Assembly: GCF_004379255.2 (NCBI RefSeq)
Contig: NC_056036.1
Location: 41,751,576-41,815,575 of the forward strand
DNA length: 64,000 bases
Direction: 5' to 3'
Origin: Salvia splendens
Taxonomy: Eukaryota; Streptophyta; Magnoliopsida; Lamiales; Lamiaceae
Shown: one piece after another, positions 22,662 to 35,222 of the stretch
Layout: each line of letters begins with the position of its first letter
Position numbering within the stretch: the first letter of the stretch is position 1
The notes under the pieces: generated by a model
Database searches by the model: none
Told to the model about the DNA's origin: nothing
What the model saw: only the letters and a program-made list of their open reading frames with translations
Program-made: the position numbers and the translations under genes

Positions 22662-25600
22662 ATGAAGACATCGCTGAAGAAATTGCAAAAATTCGCTTCG
22701 CATAGGCACGATAGAAGAGCGCAGAAGCAGAACCAATCCGTGTCTCTAGATGAGCACGCTCGAGCTACACAGGTACTTTTGTGCTACACGCGTCTTTCCA
22801 TTTCTGGATTGACGTGCATTATTTGGTGGAAAATTTGCGGTGGATGTGGACTTGCGAGATTTATTTCCAGGCGTCGGAAAATTTTGTTGTTTACGACTGT
22901 TTTTGCTTGGCATAGCATTCCGAAAATCCGGACTTGATGGATCGAACTTTGACCGGTCAACGATCTAATAAAGTATAGTATGTTGTGTGCTCATTAATTT
23001 GGTTAATATCCGCAATCTGAAGTATGATTGTTGTTGAATGTGTTTTGAGTTGTACTGAGGTATGTGAATGGCTTCTTTATGGTCTGTCCATAAGTTTCAA
23101 AATATGGAAGAAGAAGGAAGCTGATGCTAGCTTTTTTAAAATGGAAATATATTGATTTGAATTGGCTTTTGATTGAATAGAATAGAATAGAAAGAGATAT
23201 AAGAATTCCGTTATGTACATAGTTAATAACTAGCTTTCCTTTACTAGATTATTTGGGGAAAGACATGATGAATAAACAAAACAGTAGATTATCAGTGGCA
23301 TTTCTGTAATTGATTGATTTAGGAGAAAACTGTAGCTGATGAACCATCACATGTGTTTAGTTACGTTGGTGGTTTATCACTTTGTTGGGCCTTGTGATGA
23401 AAAACAGTGCCTTAGATTCATTGGTGGGTATTCTTTTTGTGTCCATCCCATAAAATTTTCTGTTGGGTACATTTTATTTGCTTGTGGTTATTTTGCTCAC
23501 CAGGATTCCTATATTTGATATGAAAATTTTGATGTGTTTACCAGGACATGATTGATATGAGAGACTGCTACGATAGGCTACTGTCTGCTGCAGCCGCAAC
23601 TGCAAACAGTGTATATGGTATCTCAATGATTGGAAAAAGAGCACTTTGTATTCTAGATGCTGCACATTGACATTTTATGAATTTGATGATCATCCATTAT
23701 TCTTTGATTTTGAAATGTTTGCTTTATTAACAATTTCTATCCCTGTTCGTATTTAATGCAACTTGGTAAACTCATGCTTCCAAGTTGAATGTTTAATGTG
23801 ATAAACTTTGAATGATTTGTCCTCCTTTAGATTTTTGGTATTCTTTCACCTATTATAATTTATATAAGCATTTTTGTAATCTTCTATAAACTCCCCATAC
23901 TTTCAGAATTTTCGGAATCATTAAGGGAGATGGGTGATTGTCTTCTTGAAAAAACAGCCCTGAATGATGATGAAGAAAGTGGTAAGCTTTTCGAACATTG
24001 AAGATAATTTTTGGTCAATGTATTATACTATGGCTGTACTATAAGTTGTGTATATGTGGGTATCCTGAAAGAAAACTAATAGTATCTATTTCATATTTAT
24101 ATGTCCATAGGCCTGGTTTAAATTGTCCCATTTTTTTCTATGTGAATTAGTGAATACAAAGTCTCTCACATATTAGTAGCATCACTAAATTTCTATTAAC
24201 TAATTTAGTTTTGTCTTAAGGAAATATAGCACACCTTATTAGATTGCCAACTTTATATCATTCTACTCATCCACTGAACTAGTTTCATCCAGTGCGCTGC
24301 TAGCGTATCTGATAGATTTCTTTCTCACTGCTGTTTTTTATAATCTTTATTATTTGCACTTAATTTCCTCAAAATAATCGAGAGCATTTGTTTTACAGGG
24401 AAGGTATTATTAATGCTAGGAAAAGTACAGTTTGAACTTCAGAAGCTTATTGATGGTTATGTGAGTTTTAATAACCTATACATTAGTTCTACTTCTAATG
24501 TGGAGCCTTTCAACTAATATTTTGTCCTGCATTTCAGAGGTCACATATATTTCAGACAATCACAATCCCATCAGAGTCTCTTCTAAATGAGCTTCGGATA
24601 GTAGAGGTATGCCTCAATAGATAATTTGTTGTGGTCTAGTCTTTCCTTGTTTCTGGTCCCCCTCTTAATAGTTACTTCCCTCTTAAAATTGTGCATAAAT
24701 AGCTGCTCCGTTCATTGTATTGGTTCAGAATTTTTTAGTCAGATTCCCTAAAGTATAATCTTGGAGTATATATTGATTATTGAAATTTGGCATTGATGAA
24801 TCCCCGGACATTGTGCTTTGAAAATGGACATACTTTTCTTTTAGATAGCCTGAATCATGCTTTTCTTGGATCCATCCCCTATGTTGCTAGAAGCATGCTA
24901 TTAATACTTAGTTAAGCAATATCTCTTTATCTGCCATGTATGCCTTCCTGGATGTATTTAGCTGCGTACTGTTTGTGACTGAGTTTGGTGACCAGCAGTG
25001 TTTAGCTATCTAGATCATGTACTGTGGTAATCCGTAGCATCTAGGCTTAATACTTAATAGCCAGTCGATTATATACTTAAAACTGTTTCTTTTTACCTGA
25101 AATTCATGCCTACAGCTGTTTATCTTGGTTCCTTTTCCCTTTTGTGCAGGAGATGAAAAAGCGATGTGATGAAAAAAGGTCAAACTAACTTCTTTCTTTG
25201 TGTTATCTGCTTCAGAGGTTCACTTGTTCAGTCTTTTTTCCAAGATTACACCATTCTTCTTTTACTGTGAAACATTACTTTGCAGAGAACTATATGATGA
25301 TTTGCTGAACAAACAAAAAGAAAAAGTACGGTTAAGGAACAGTAAAAGCGAACATTTTCATTCTCCTCAGCTTAAAGAAGCCCATGATGAATATGACGAG
25401 GAGGCAAATGTTTTTGTCTTTCGCATGAAATCCCTAAAACAAGGGCAATCCCGTAGTTTTCTAACACAGGCATCTCGGCATCATGCTGCACAGGTTGTTC
25501 TCTTTGCTGCATTGTAAGTTCAATATTTCTGATTCCCTACCATAAGCTTATTTTTAGCGTGCCTTCACTGTCACAACAGTTATACTTCTTCAAGAGGGCA

Positions 25601-27660
25601 GCAAGATCTTTGGAGGCAATTGAGCCACATGTCAGTTTACTTGCTGAGCAGCTACATATTGATTACCATTTTAGCGGAATCCAAGATGATGGACGTGAAA
25701 TTCTTAATGACGACAGCGATGATGATGATGATGATGAAAGTGATGAGGATGATGATACTGAAGATGGTTCTGAAATGCATGACACGGAATTGAGTTTTGA
25801 TTATGGACAAAATGTTCAACAGCAAGAAGTCCATGCATTAGAAAACTCAATGGAGGTAATACATATACTGCTCTAAAACAATATTCTATTAGTCAAAACT
25901 CAAAAGAAAAGAATTTTAAAATGGTTATTATGACATTGCCTTGGCCCTTGTTGTACTTGTTTGCTTGTCTAAAGAGTATTATTCATAATTAAGCTAATAT
26001 TGCTTTGTATGTTACTCACATACTCAATGACTTTACCTTCTGCAGGTGGATAAGTCTGATGTGACATTCTCTCCTGACCATAAATTGGGCCCCGCAAAGG
26101 TAAGGATTCTTGTCCTGTGCTAATGCTAATGGCGGAGCTCACCTCCTACTTGAGTGACTGTGGCGGGATACGTTGTGTGAATAATACTTAAAATCACATG
26201 TGGCGCTTTATGCATTTGATTCTTCAAGTTCTCTCGTTTTCTTATTCTCTTTCAATTTTTATCTTCATTAAGTTGCTTTGTAAATTGTAATGAAATTTGA
26301 TTAACGTCTGGATGCATAAGTGAAAACTAAACAAAGCATGTTCAAGTTTGTGATTAAAAGGCCTTATATTCTGGTTAATTTTACTGTTTTAGTAATTATC
26401 CCCTTGAACGATTAATATAATCTGAACGCATAAGCTAAAGGAATCATGCTAGGGTTCATGCAATTTTTTTGTTACTGTTTATAACTATAAGGGTATCTAT
26501 TGATTTGGTCCCAATGAATTGTGAACTGAACTTCTGGAAAAGAATGACTGTTTGAAGTTCATGACTGTGGATATGGATATAGTTTGTCGCGTGTTCATTT
26601 TCTGTATGCAATTAGAATGTAAGGTCTTCATTACTTTTATCAACAACCCCAAATGACGTAGTTCTGTCAATAATTGCAGGAGATCTTACAAGGTCCTCGT
26701 CAAAATGTTTACTCACTTTCCGCACCTCTCCTCCAAAGAGGGACAGGAGCAGTCAGCAAATCCGCACCTCTCTTTCCAAGAAAACTTGATTCAGCTGAGC
26801 GAATGACACAGATGGGACCTTCACCATCACGTAAGTTCATTTCTTATGCACTACCCACCCCAGACGAGACAAAAACACCAAGATCTGGGAATTTATTCAG
26901 TGAAGCTCCTCAAACAAGACTAGCAGATTCCAACCTTCGGCATTCATCTCCCCTCTATCAGAACAAGTATGAAAGATTTGGGGCAAATGATAAATTGTCC
27001 GGACCCATCATCTTGGACACACAATCAGTACTCAAAGAGAGTAACACCACCATGAAAGCCAGTGCCTTGCCCCCTCCATTATCAGAAGGCCGTTCGTTCA
27101 CTCAGCTTGATCCAAATTTGGCGTCCAATGCTAAGAAAGCTAAAAGACAAGCTTTCTCTGGCCCAATATTTGGAAAGCCATGGCCAAGTAAGCCAAAGTT
27201 AACAGCCAGTGGTCCCATTGTCTCATCGGCCTTCCCTCCTTTTTCTGGATCTTTATTGCGCACCCCAATGCCTCGGCCAACATCAAACCCAAAACCGTCT
27301 TCACATCTTCCATCTACTTTTGTCTCATCACCTAAAATAAGTGAACTTCATGAGCTCCCTCGACCACCAGCCCATATGGCTGATACAAGGTACCCCAATC
27401 GCTTTGCTCATTCGGGCCCCTTAATATCGAAAAGAAATGAGCTGTCTGCCTCTCGTGTGTCAACATCGTCTATAGCTGCATCCAAACTCCCAACCCCACC
27501 CCAGGGATTATCACGCAGCTACTCAATTCCGGTTGGAGGTTCATTAGAATCAGCCTTGCGTTCTCCTATAGAAGGGTCTCAATTGAAGATGAAAGAAGAT
27601 ATTTCTTCACCTCCCCCAGCATCAGTTTCCTTGCCAAATACCCAACCAGCATCTAGGTGA
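22662..27660 (+). CDS. BAR-domain Ser/Pro-rich protein, At2g33490-like
   Basis: Ten exons join with consistent phases: 22662-22772, 23545-23617, 23907-23981, 24399-24460, 24538-24606, 25150-25178, 25286-25493, 25580-25855, 26046-26099, 26680-27660. The product is 645 residues. The first 240 or so are helical and charged (LYDDLLNKQKEK and FFKRAARSLEAIEPHV are typical) and fit the plant BAR-like domain, which dimerises and binds curved membranes. Residues about 253-274 are almost all Asp/Glu/Ser. The rest (about 320-645) is Ser/Pro-rich with SGPI/SAPL-type motifs, the reason these proteins are often labelled hydroxyproline-rich. There is no signal peptide, so I expect a cytosolic membrane-associated protein rather than a wall glycoprotein. 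The final exon could instead splice at 27657 into downstream sequence, so the last residues are less sure. Confidence 0.85.
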
Positions 27661-28582
27661 TTAGCCAGCAAGTCACATAAAAGGTAATTGCAAAATTAGC
27701 ATCTCAGCTACATCATGCATCTTTGTATATTGGCATTTTGATCTTGTTCTGCAATTTTCTATTTATATCGATTTCGACCCATAGACACATGTCGAACGTG
27801 CCCTTGAATACAATTGCCACATAACGTGTCATTTAGTTAAAATATATCCTCTGGTGCATGCTCTTGTGTTCACTACTCTCCATTATGAACCATAGTCCCA
27901 TTTTTCATATCAAGCATATGGTCGAATGCAGAGAATTATATATTTTGCGAAACTCAAGTATGAAATGAGATTTGCAGGCTGCCAAACCAGCACAACAAGT
28001 ATTGTTTCATAGCATCAACTTAATTATGAAAAATGCAGAGTTTCTGATCCTTGAAATATTAGTTTCTTATCATGATTCTTGATTTTGAATGTCAACAGGT
28101 AACTTGAAGAGCACACCCTGAGACGGAGGATAGCTGCAGCGTTCATCCGCGAAAAGACCATGTGAATAGCTTTCTTCTTAGTCCTTGAAATTTTGCTAGT
28201 CATGTAAAAAGTACCACAAATTTTGTCGAAACTGCTAACTTGTCGTTGTCGTTGCCTAGAAGGGCAGAACTTAACAAAATGAATGAGTAACAAATTTTGA
28301 AATGAATGGTGTCCAGTAAATGGAGCTAGTTTTCCTCGTACACAAGAAATGCAGTTTCTGGTCTTCAACTTAATTTTAAAATGTTCATCAGATTTATTAT
28401 TCATCAAACTGAACATAATTCATGAGATGATATATTTATAGAATCTACAAGTTTCCTAAACTGCATCTTTCAAGTAAAGAAGTGGTCTCATGAGAATCGA
28501 ACTAGACAATTCAAGGCCCTCTTTACTACTTAGAAACTAGAATGACATTTTCAAAGTTCTATCAAATAATTATACAGATTCC
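27661..28582. other. Convergent intergenic region, 3' UTRs of two genes
   Basis: About 920 bp between the stops of the plus-strand BAR gene and the minus-strand LRR gene. It must hold both 3' UTRs and terminators. The minus-strand frame at 28024-28416 has no recognisable domain. Confidence 0.6.
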
Positions 28583-29969
28583 TTAGCACCCTCCGACGTC
28601 GTATTTCACGAACCCCATCAGCTCAGGTCCTTCTAATCTCGAGTTGTTCATAAAACTGCAACAAAAATGTAGAATTAGTGAAACACAAACACACAGATTG
28701 TTTCACTCAAAACATGAAAAATGCAGCATCAGTACCTTTCTTCTGTGAGTTTTGAGAATGAGCCAGATGTGGGAATAGTACCACACAAATCATTATTCGA
28801 CACGTCGCTGCAGAAACAAGGAAACCAGTTCAGAATCCATGTAAAACTAGAGACATTGTGTCTTTAACAGCTTCAAAAGTTGCCCCCTTACAGAATCTTG
28901 AGGTTTCCAAGCTTGGTGAGCTCCCTCGGTATCCTCCCGCTCAGTCTATTACCGTTTAGTCGCCTAAACACATCGGTGTTTCTCAACGTTAGAAGCATAA
29001 CAACTAGTGATTGGTTGAGATTGGATTGATGAAACTTACAAGAACTTGAGATTGGAAAGATTGGACAGCGAAGGAGGGATGGAGCCAGTGAGGTTATTGT
29101 TATACAAATCGAGGCTCACGAGACTCCTCAACCGTCCCACTTCAGCTGGAATCGGCCCCATCAACTTGTTCATGTATAGTTCCCTACAACCACCAACCAA
29201 AACTCCCATCAAATGAATGCTTCATCAATGCTAAATTTGACCTCATACCTATCAGATAATAACACTACACTGCATCCATCAATGTTGCATTGGGGGGCCA
29301 TTTCCCAAACACTCTTATATCTTATCTTAAACATGTTAATTGTACTAATCTGACGAATTAACCCTCCTTGTTAATATCTTAATGATCTTTCTAATCATAA
29401 TTAATAACCCCTTAACAGTACTCCACATAATAATTCAAGGGTCTAATTAAGAAGCATTCATCCATCATCTTGAACTAACAAATTCCAGAAAACTATGCAT
29501 GCTTCAATTTTATTTTCAAAAATGAATTCAAGAATTCTACACTCACAGATACTGAAGCCTCTCCAGCTTCCCCAACTCAGGAACAAGCTTCCCTGACAGC
29601 TTTGCATTTCCAAGATCACTGCCAATTACCAAATCAAACTCAAAGATCAAAACTTTTTCTTGAAATTAAAACTCCCATGACTAGAGAGGGTGTACTTACA
29701 GCCTAGTAACTCTATTTTGAGCATCACAAGTGACATGAAACCAAGTGCAGGGGTCCACCAAGGTAGGATCCCAGCTTTGCAACACATTTTCTGGGTCATT
29801 CACAGCCCTCCTCAATGCATAAAGAGCATCCCCTAATCCCAACAGAAATAAACATCAAAATCATCAACCAAATTCACATGTGTTGCATAAAGATTGAATC
29901 TTTACCTTCTAAATTTGCATATATGGGCACTATTAGGAGAAACAGATGGAGTGGAATCCTCAGAGCCAT
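28583..29969 (-). CDS. Secreted LRR-only protein, SERK-ectodomain-like (LRR1 type)
   Basis: Seven exons (29969-29906, 29832-29700, 29618-29547, 29183-29040, 28963-28892, 28807-28736, 28655-28583) give 209 residues. A hydrophobic signal peptide (about 1-18) is followed by an N-terminal cap with DALYALRR and the paired cysteines of [10 protein letters not shown]. Five plant-type LRRs with LxGxIP spacing follow, then a short cap ending in a Cys. There is no membrane segment or kinase, so it resembles the outer part of a SERK receptor kinase. Exons 3, 5 and 6 are exactly 72 nt and exon 4 is 144 nt, that is one or two 24-residue repeats each. Similar Arabidopsis proteins (At5g21090, At3g43740) are apoplastic and stress-linked as I recall; partner receptors are inferred. 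Confidence 0.92.
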
Positions 29970-30079
29970 CTTGGAAAAAGATTGGTGTGAACTGGGGTGT
30001 GTGTGTGTCACTGTTATATTTTTGTGTTGAGGAGAAAGAGAGGAATATAAAGGCAAGGAATCCTAATCCATGTTGGGGA

Positions 30080-30086
30080 ATTTATA
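30080..30086 (-). promoter_or_regulatory. TATA box of the LRR gene
   Basis: On the gene strand CTATAAATT lies about 115 bp before the start codon, placing transcription start near 30050. The leader is short and contains TGTG-type repeats. Confidence 0.6.
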
Positions 30087-33000
30087 GAGCCATTAAAAAG
30101 GATTAGTCAATTCTTGAAGCCAACAACACACAGTATATGTTTGTTCACTGCGACTGTGGGGCTGTGGATGTATCACTCACACAGTGTGTGTGTGTTTTGA
30201 GTTTTTTTTTTTTATATAATTATTAATGGTGGCCTCAAAAATCTCAATAGATGGCTATTTATTTACCAATTCAAGATTGTGCATGTTCTCATTTTTTGTT
30301 AATTGGGATTTAACTTTTTAACCATTTTCCCTATTTGGGCAAAACAATTGGACCCTTTTTTATTGTGGAGGAGCAAGTGGTAGAAGGATCTGTTTCCAAA
30401 CTAGCATGCTTTATTTACGTATGAATTTCTTTTGCTTTTACCATATAGTGAAAAATGACGAAAGAAAAGGAATCACAGCAGAGCTTTGGCAGTTTCCTAT
30501 CTAAGATTTTTTTTACCATTTTCCCTGCAAAACTGCATAGTTATTAGTATTCATATTCCTACTTCAATGATTTCAGATTCTTTGTATTTTTAATTATGTT
30601 TCTCTTTAGTTGAAAGGAGCAGTGAATATAATCTAGCCTGTTCAAATTCACTTGCAATTAATCGCATAAATAATAATTTAGATTTTAACTATTATGAAAT
30701 TATTAAAATAAAAACAATTAAATGTAGTTCGGTTCAAGTATTAATAGAATTATTAATTAATGCATACTAATACTTAGGGACGTCAGTGCAGCCCACGACC
30801 CGTTGGCTGGCCCGAACAGCCCGCCAAATTTATAGGGTTAGGGCTGAAAATTCTCAACCCGATAAAATTACAGCCCGATTAGCCAGCACCCGATTAACCC
30901 GCAACCCGTTAGGGCCAGACCCGAAAACCCGATGGACTGACCCGAAAACCCGATAAAATTCTATTGTTCTATTTGTTTGACTCCTAATTCGACACTTCAT
31001 TGATTATTTTCATAATATAGATGACTAAAAAATATGACTTTCAATGTTATATTCAATATACAAATCATATATTAAATTTTTATTAATATAATAATAGATA
31101 AATAAATTGGAAACTTCAAATTCAAAAAAATACTTAAATTTGTAAAACATGCTTTAAAATTTCTCGAAATATGTTTATGTTTCATTTTGCACGAATCTGA
31201 GATATTAGTATTTGATCATGTTTATATTTGAGTTTAAGCATATATCTCAAATTTATCATAATTAAATATTTTATATTTTATAAATATAACTAACTTTCAT
31301 CGCTATTTATTGGATTGATCACTTATTAATTTTATCGGTAGCAACTCGGTGGGCTAGCCTGAAACCCGAGTTTGTAGGGTTAGGGTTGAACTTGTATAAC
31401 CCGAAAAAATACAACTCGATTAGCTCGCACTCGATTGACCCGCAACCCGAGTAGGATTGGTCCGAAACCCGTTGGGCCGTCCCGATTGACATCCCTACTA
31501 ATACTATTATTAAAAAGTTGTGTCATGTGGCTGCATAGTTATATTATTAGTACAATTTTTTTTAAAAAAATGTGCTTGCAATTTAGCAATTTTTTACTGA
31601 AACGATTAGATACACACGTGTGTGTCACACATAGTATATAAGTAAAAGTATGGCTAACTGCTTACCAAATTTAGGGTGCAAAATATTGCAAAATTAAGTA
31701 TGTATGAATCTTGTAGGTTGTTGATCACAACACTTTTTCTTTTTCTTCATTATTTTAAGGAGCATGTTTGTTCTTTTTTTAAAAAGAGATTTAAGTTTTC
31801 ATTCATAAATAATACTGGACTGAGATTCAAATAAAATAATGTTGTGATTCCTTAGCAACATGTACATATATGAATTTCATAATAATTAAAGTTAAATTCA
31901 ATTTTTTTCCTTTAAATTCCAAGTGAGAAATTTTTTTATAAACTTAAAACTTAATAAGTTTGATAGTCATGACACTGGTAAGTTTGGATGTACTTGTTTG
32001 TTTTGTAGTAGTTGTTTTTTTATTATTGTTTTGATGTCTCCAACTTGAAACAAACTTTTCTTTCATTTTAGAATGATTTTATTTAATGTTTTGTTATAGG
32101 GACTCTGCAATAGATTGTGTGAGTTCCATATCTGCATAAGTTGGATTTCATTTTAAGATTCAATAATTTGACATAAGCATTTAATTATATAGACTTATTT
32201 ATTTAACTATGAAAATTTTGTATTACTAATTTGTTTTTTTTTAAATATTATTTTAAAAAAAGTATAAATCGACATACATTCACACACTCTAATACATCCA
32301 TTCATCCTTTTTTTAATTCAGAAATCACAATAGGAATCGATAATGGAAAACATGTTACATTAAATTCATACAACTAGCTAGGGATCTAATTGAATCTTAT
32401 AACTACGTGAGAGACCAAATAATTTGAACTTTTGTTAATGAAATTGCTTTACTATCTCATCTAAAGTAATGAAATTGCTTTAAGAAAATCCAAAAAATTG
32501 CATGAGTGCTTCTGACTTTATCGAGTGTCCCTCCACTGGCTCAGGATTTGTAGGAAATTGAATTTTTGCTTTTATTATTGTTTATGGTTTTTATTTTTGT
32601 AATAAATTCTTATTGAGGGTCTTGTACTCATGTTCACTATCATTGTTAATTTGAGTCTTTTCTTTTATATTAAAAAAATAAAAAATGTATAACACATACA
32701 GTCTTTATATAAAGTAGAGATCAATTACATTCTTTTAGGGAGGCAGATATGTCATTTATATATGTTGCATTAAATAAAGTATCAATGTTAAAAGTGATAG
32801 TTGGAATTGAGTCAAAAGCGAAACCAAATAAATACCAAATCATAATAAGAGTGCAGAAGACTTATAAGATCATTATTAATTCGTTTTAGTTCATTATTGA
32901 AAAATTGAATTTCAAGATGAACTAAACAATTTAAAAATAAATTAGGTCGTTAAAATCTGAATTGAATTGCATGTTTCAATTTGATATAATTGTATTTTAC

Positions 33001-33866
33001 AGAATATTTTGTTCACCCCTATTTTATTTAGTTATTGGATTACTTGATTGAATGAGGAAAAAATGGCCCGGTATCTTTTACAAATGAGCCCAAACCAGCC
33101 CAAAATTGGGAATCTTCTATATATTGTAAAGCCCAACTTAATAAAAAGAAATAATTTATAGTACATTTAAAAAAAAATTAATTTCGGGGATTTTGTATAA
33201 TTAGTTTAGCATATAATTAGATTTTTACTAAAAAAATTAAATGAAAAATAGAGTCTAATTTTAAATAAGGGGATATCAAGTGGAATATTGTGAAAGGTTA
33301 TTATGCACTTTCGTTGGTAGCCGATAAAAACAATGATAATATTACCTAATTTTGTGGGACTTTAAAAACTCATTTACAAATTAGTTGGCAATGCCCAATG
33401 CGTTGATTCAATACATATATATAAAATTAAAAAAAGCATAGTACAATCCAACCATACCTTAAAAATTGTTAAAAAAAAACTATTGATTACCAATGGGATT
33501 CTTTCTTCTTAACAAATTATCTTTGAACATTTTTAAAAAGTACCTTTGGTTTAGCTTCACGTGGCTACCTTACTCTTGAATTATTTTAATTATTAAAATA
33601 ATTATTTTGTAATAAATAATTAAATTTCGAAATAATATATTGCGAAATTTGGAAACAAAGTGTTGAGGGAAAACCAATTTTGGTAATAGTATTACTTAAT
33701 AAATTAACTCTTAATATTTAAAAAGTTTCAACAATTATTTAAGTAGCGGATATTTCGAAGAAGAAAACTCTACTATCTAATTAAGAGAAACGTCTTAATA
33801 ACTAAGTTGGATTTCTATCATCTAGATATTGAATTGAGTTAGCATGATACAAATGAAACAACAACA
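30087..33866. other. AT-rich intergenic region containing a hAT MITE
   Basis: No host gene. It includes the hAT MITE at 30775-31497. Near 32560-32690 there is a T-rich stretch ending in A-rich sequence that resembles the 3' end of a LINE, also seen near 40920-41140; I could not find coding parts. The rest is AT-rich without visible structure. Confidence 0.55.
30775..31497. mobile_element. hAT MITE with perfect 8 bp target duplication
   Basis: The 723 bp element starts TAGGGACGTCAGTG and ends, reverse complemented, TAGGGATGTCAATC. CTAATACT occurs exactly on both sides (30767-30774 and 31498-31505), the 8 bp duplication of hAT transposons. Subterminal regions are packed with ACCCGA/CCCGAT motifs. 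No transposase frame is present. Confidence 0.9.
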
Positions 33867-34526
33867 CTATCCCTTCCATCTCTTGTGATGAAGCAATCCT
33901 TCACTATTTGGTTTGACAACACAATATCCAGCTCTGGAGCAAGACCCCACCACCCCTCTCCGCCGCCACCGGCGCTCGGCCTCCGCCTCCTTCTGCTGCC
34001 TCATGATAGCGCTCAGCCTCTCCCTCCTATAGTTCGTATTCAAGGGGACCGGCATGGCGTCCAGCCCCATGAGCCTCCCCACCACCCCGGGTTTGCACCA
34101 GATAACGCTCTCCCCTCCCACCACCGCTGGCAGCCGCCTCCGCCTCTTCTCCGCCTCCATCTCCCCCGTGAAGGATGACCGGTACATGGCGTCCTTCCCG
34201 TCCAGAGAGAATCGGGGATACTGATCCAGCGCCTTCCTCGCGCTTCTAAGAATGTCGCAGCTGCTCACACACGACATCCTGTGCGCTTCTACCTTGCTCC
34301 TCCTGCTCATCTTCTCCTCCATCTCCAACTGCAGGATCATCTCCTCCAAAGTTGGCTGCCTTTCTCTCCCTCTCCCCCTTTCTCTCTCTCTTTCTCCCTC
34401 GGCCAAGCAAGCCGATCGGGCATCAAGAACAGAGGCGGAGCTCTCTCCATTGCACAAGTTTATCAACCCTTTCTTCATCTTCACTCCTATAAAGTTGTTG
34501 ACAAGATACAATGGCATCTCCTTCAT
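33867..34526 (-). CDS. Short DUF3741/TRM-like protein
   Basis: A 219-residue intronless frame. Features in order: a basic N-terminus, an Arg/Glu-Gly run (44-56), a helical motif TLEEMILQLEMEEK (59-72), and the conserved VVGRLMGLDAMPVP motif (148-161) that marks the DUF3741/TON1-recruiting-motif (TRM/LONGIFOLIA) superfamily. The tail is Arg-rich. Members of that superfamily link microtubule-organising and growth-anisotropy complexes, but this is a short version without a visible DUF4378, so the role is only suggested. The start could be Met1 (34526) or Met17; a CAG acceptor-like site just upstream (about 34541) leaves room for an upstream exon. Confidence 0.65.
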   Translation of the reverse strand: MKEMPLYLVNNFIGVKMKKGLINLCNGESSASVLDARSACLAEGERERERGRGRERQPTLEEMILQLEMEEKMSRRSKVEAHRMSCVSSCDILRSARKALDQYPRFSLDGKDAMYRSSFTGEMEAEKRRRRLPAVVGGESVIWCKPGVVGRLMGLDAMPVPLNTNYRRERLSAIMRQQKEAEAERRWRRRGVVGSCSRAGYCVVKPNSEGLLHHKRWKG

Positions 34527-35222
34527 CCTCTCCTCTACCTGAAGATGAATGATGGATCAGAAATAGATCATCAAATGCCTTTAAAAGCAGTCACATGGAG
34601 AGAGAGAGAGAGAGAGGGGTCACAAGTTTCCCAAGTCCCACCTCTGGGAAAAGGAAAGCTTCTCAAGATACTTATGGGGACCTCATTTATAGTAGTTTGT
34701 TGAATGCCTTAATGACTAAGTTTTGAAGTTTCAAACAGACTTCATGTCAAATTAAATACACCATCAAGCATATTCAATCCTTACCTCCAAACCCATGCCG
34801 ACGCCGTTCGACTAAATGCAGAAATAGGCTTCCTGTATCTGCATTAATTAAGCTGGGAAAAATTCACCATTACAGGAGAAAGCTTCAACCATAACAAATA
34901 AATGGAGAGAGAGATACAATTTCAAGCTACAATACATATGCTGTGATTGTTGGAAACTACAGCATGTCTAATGAAATTGGAACTAAGTTGGCTCCAAAAC
35001 AAGAATCATCATATTCATACTCATGCCCATAACTGGGACTGACACTAGCTCTATTATCGCAACCTAATCCGACACGATAAAATTATGAAAACAGCAAAAA
35101 AAAAAGAAACAACTTGTTTGGAAGAGCGGCACGATGGCTAGGTGATTATACATATATTCTTAAGCAGCACCTACGTACATACATACATACATACAAAATT
35201 AGATGTCAACTATGAACACTAC
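34527..35222. other. Short intergenic region between two minus-strand genes
   Basis: About 700 bp holding the promoter or leader of the DUF3741-like gene and the 3' UTR of the B-box gene. It contains a (GA)n run near 34598-34616 and a (CATA)n run near 35173-35195. No coding region is supportable. Confidence 0.6.

Noticed and set aside
33885..34703. Plus-strand frames opposite the DUF3741-like gene
   Set aside because: They are shadows of the minus-strand gene and have low-complexity Pro/Leu/Ser content.
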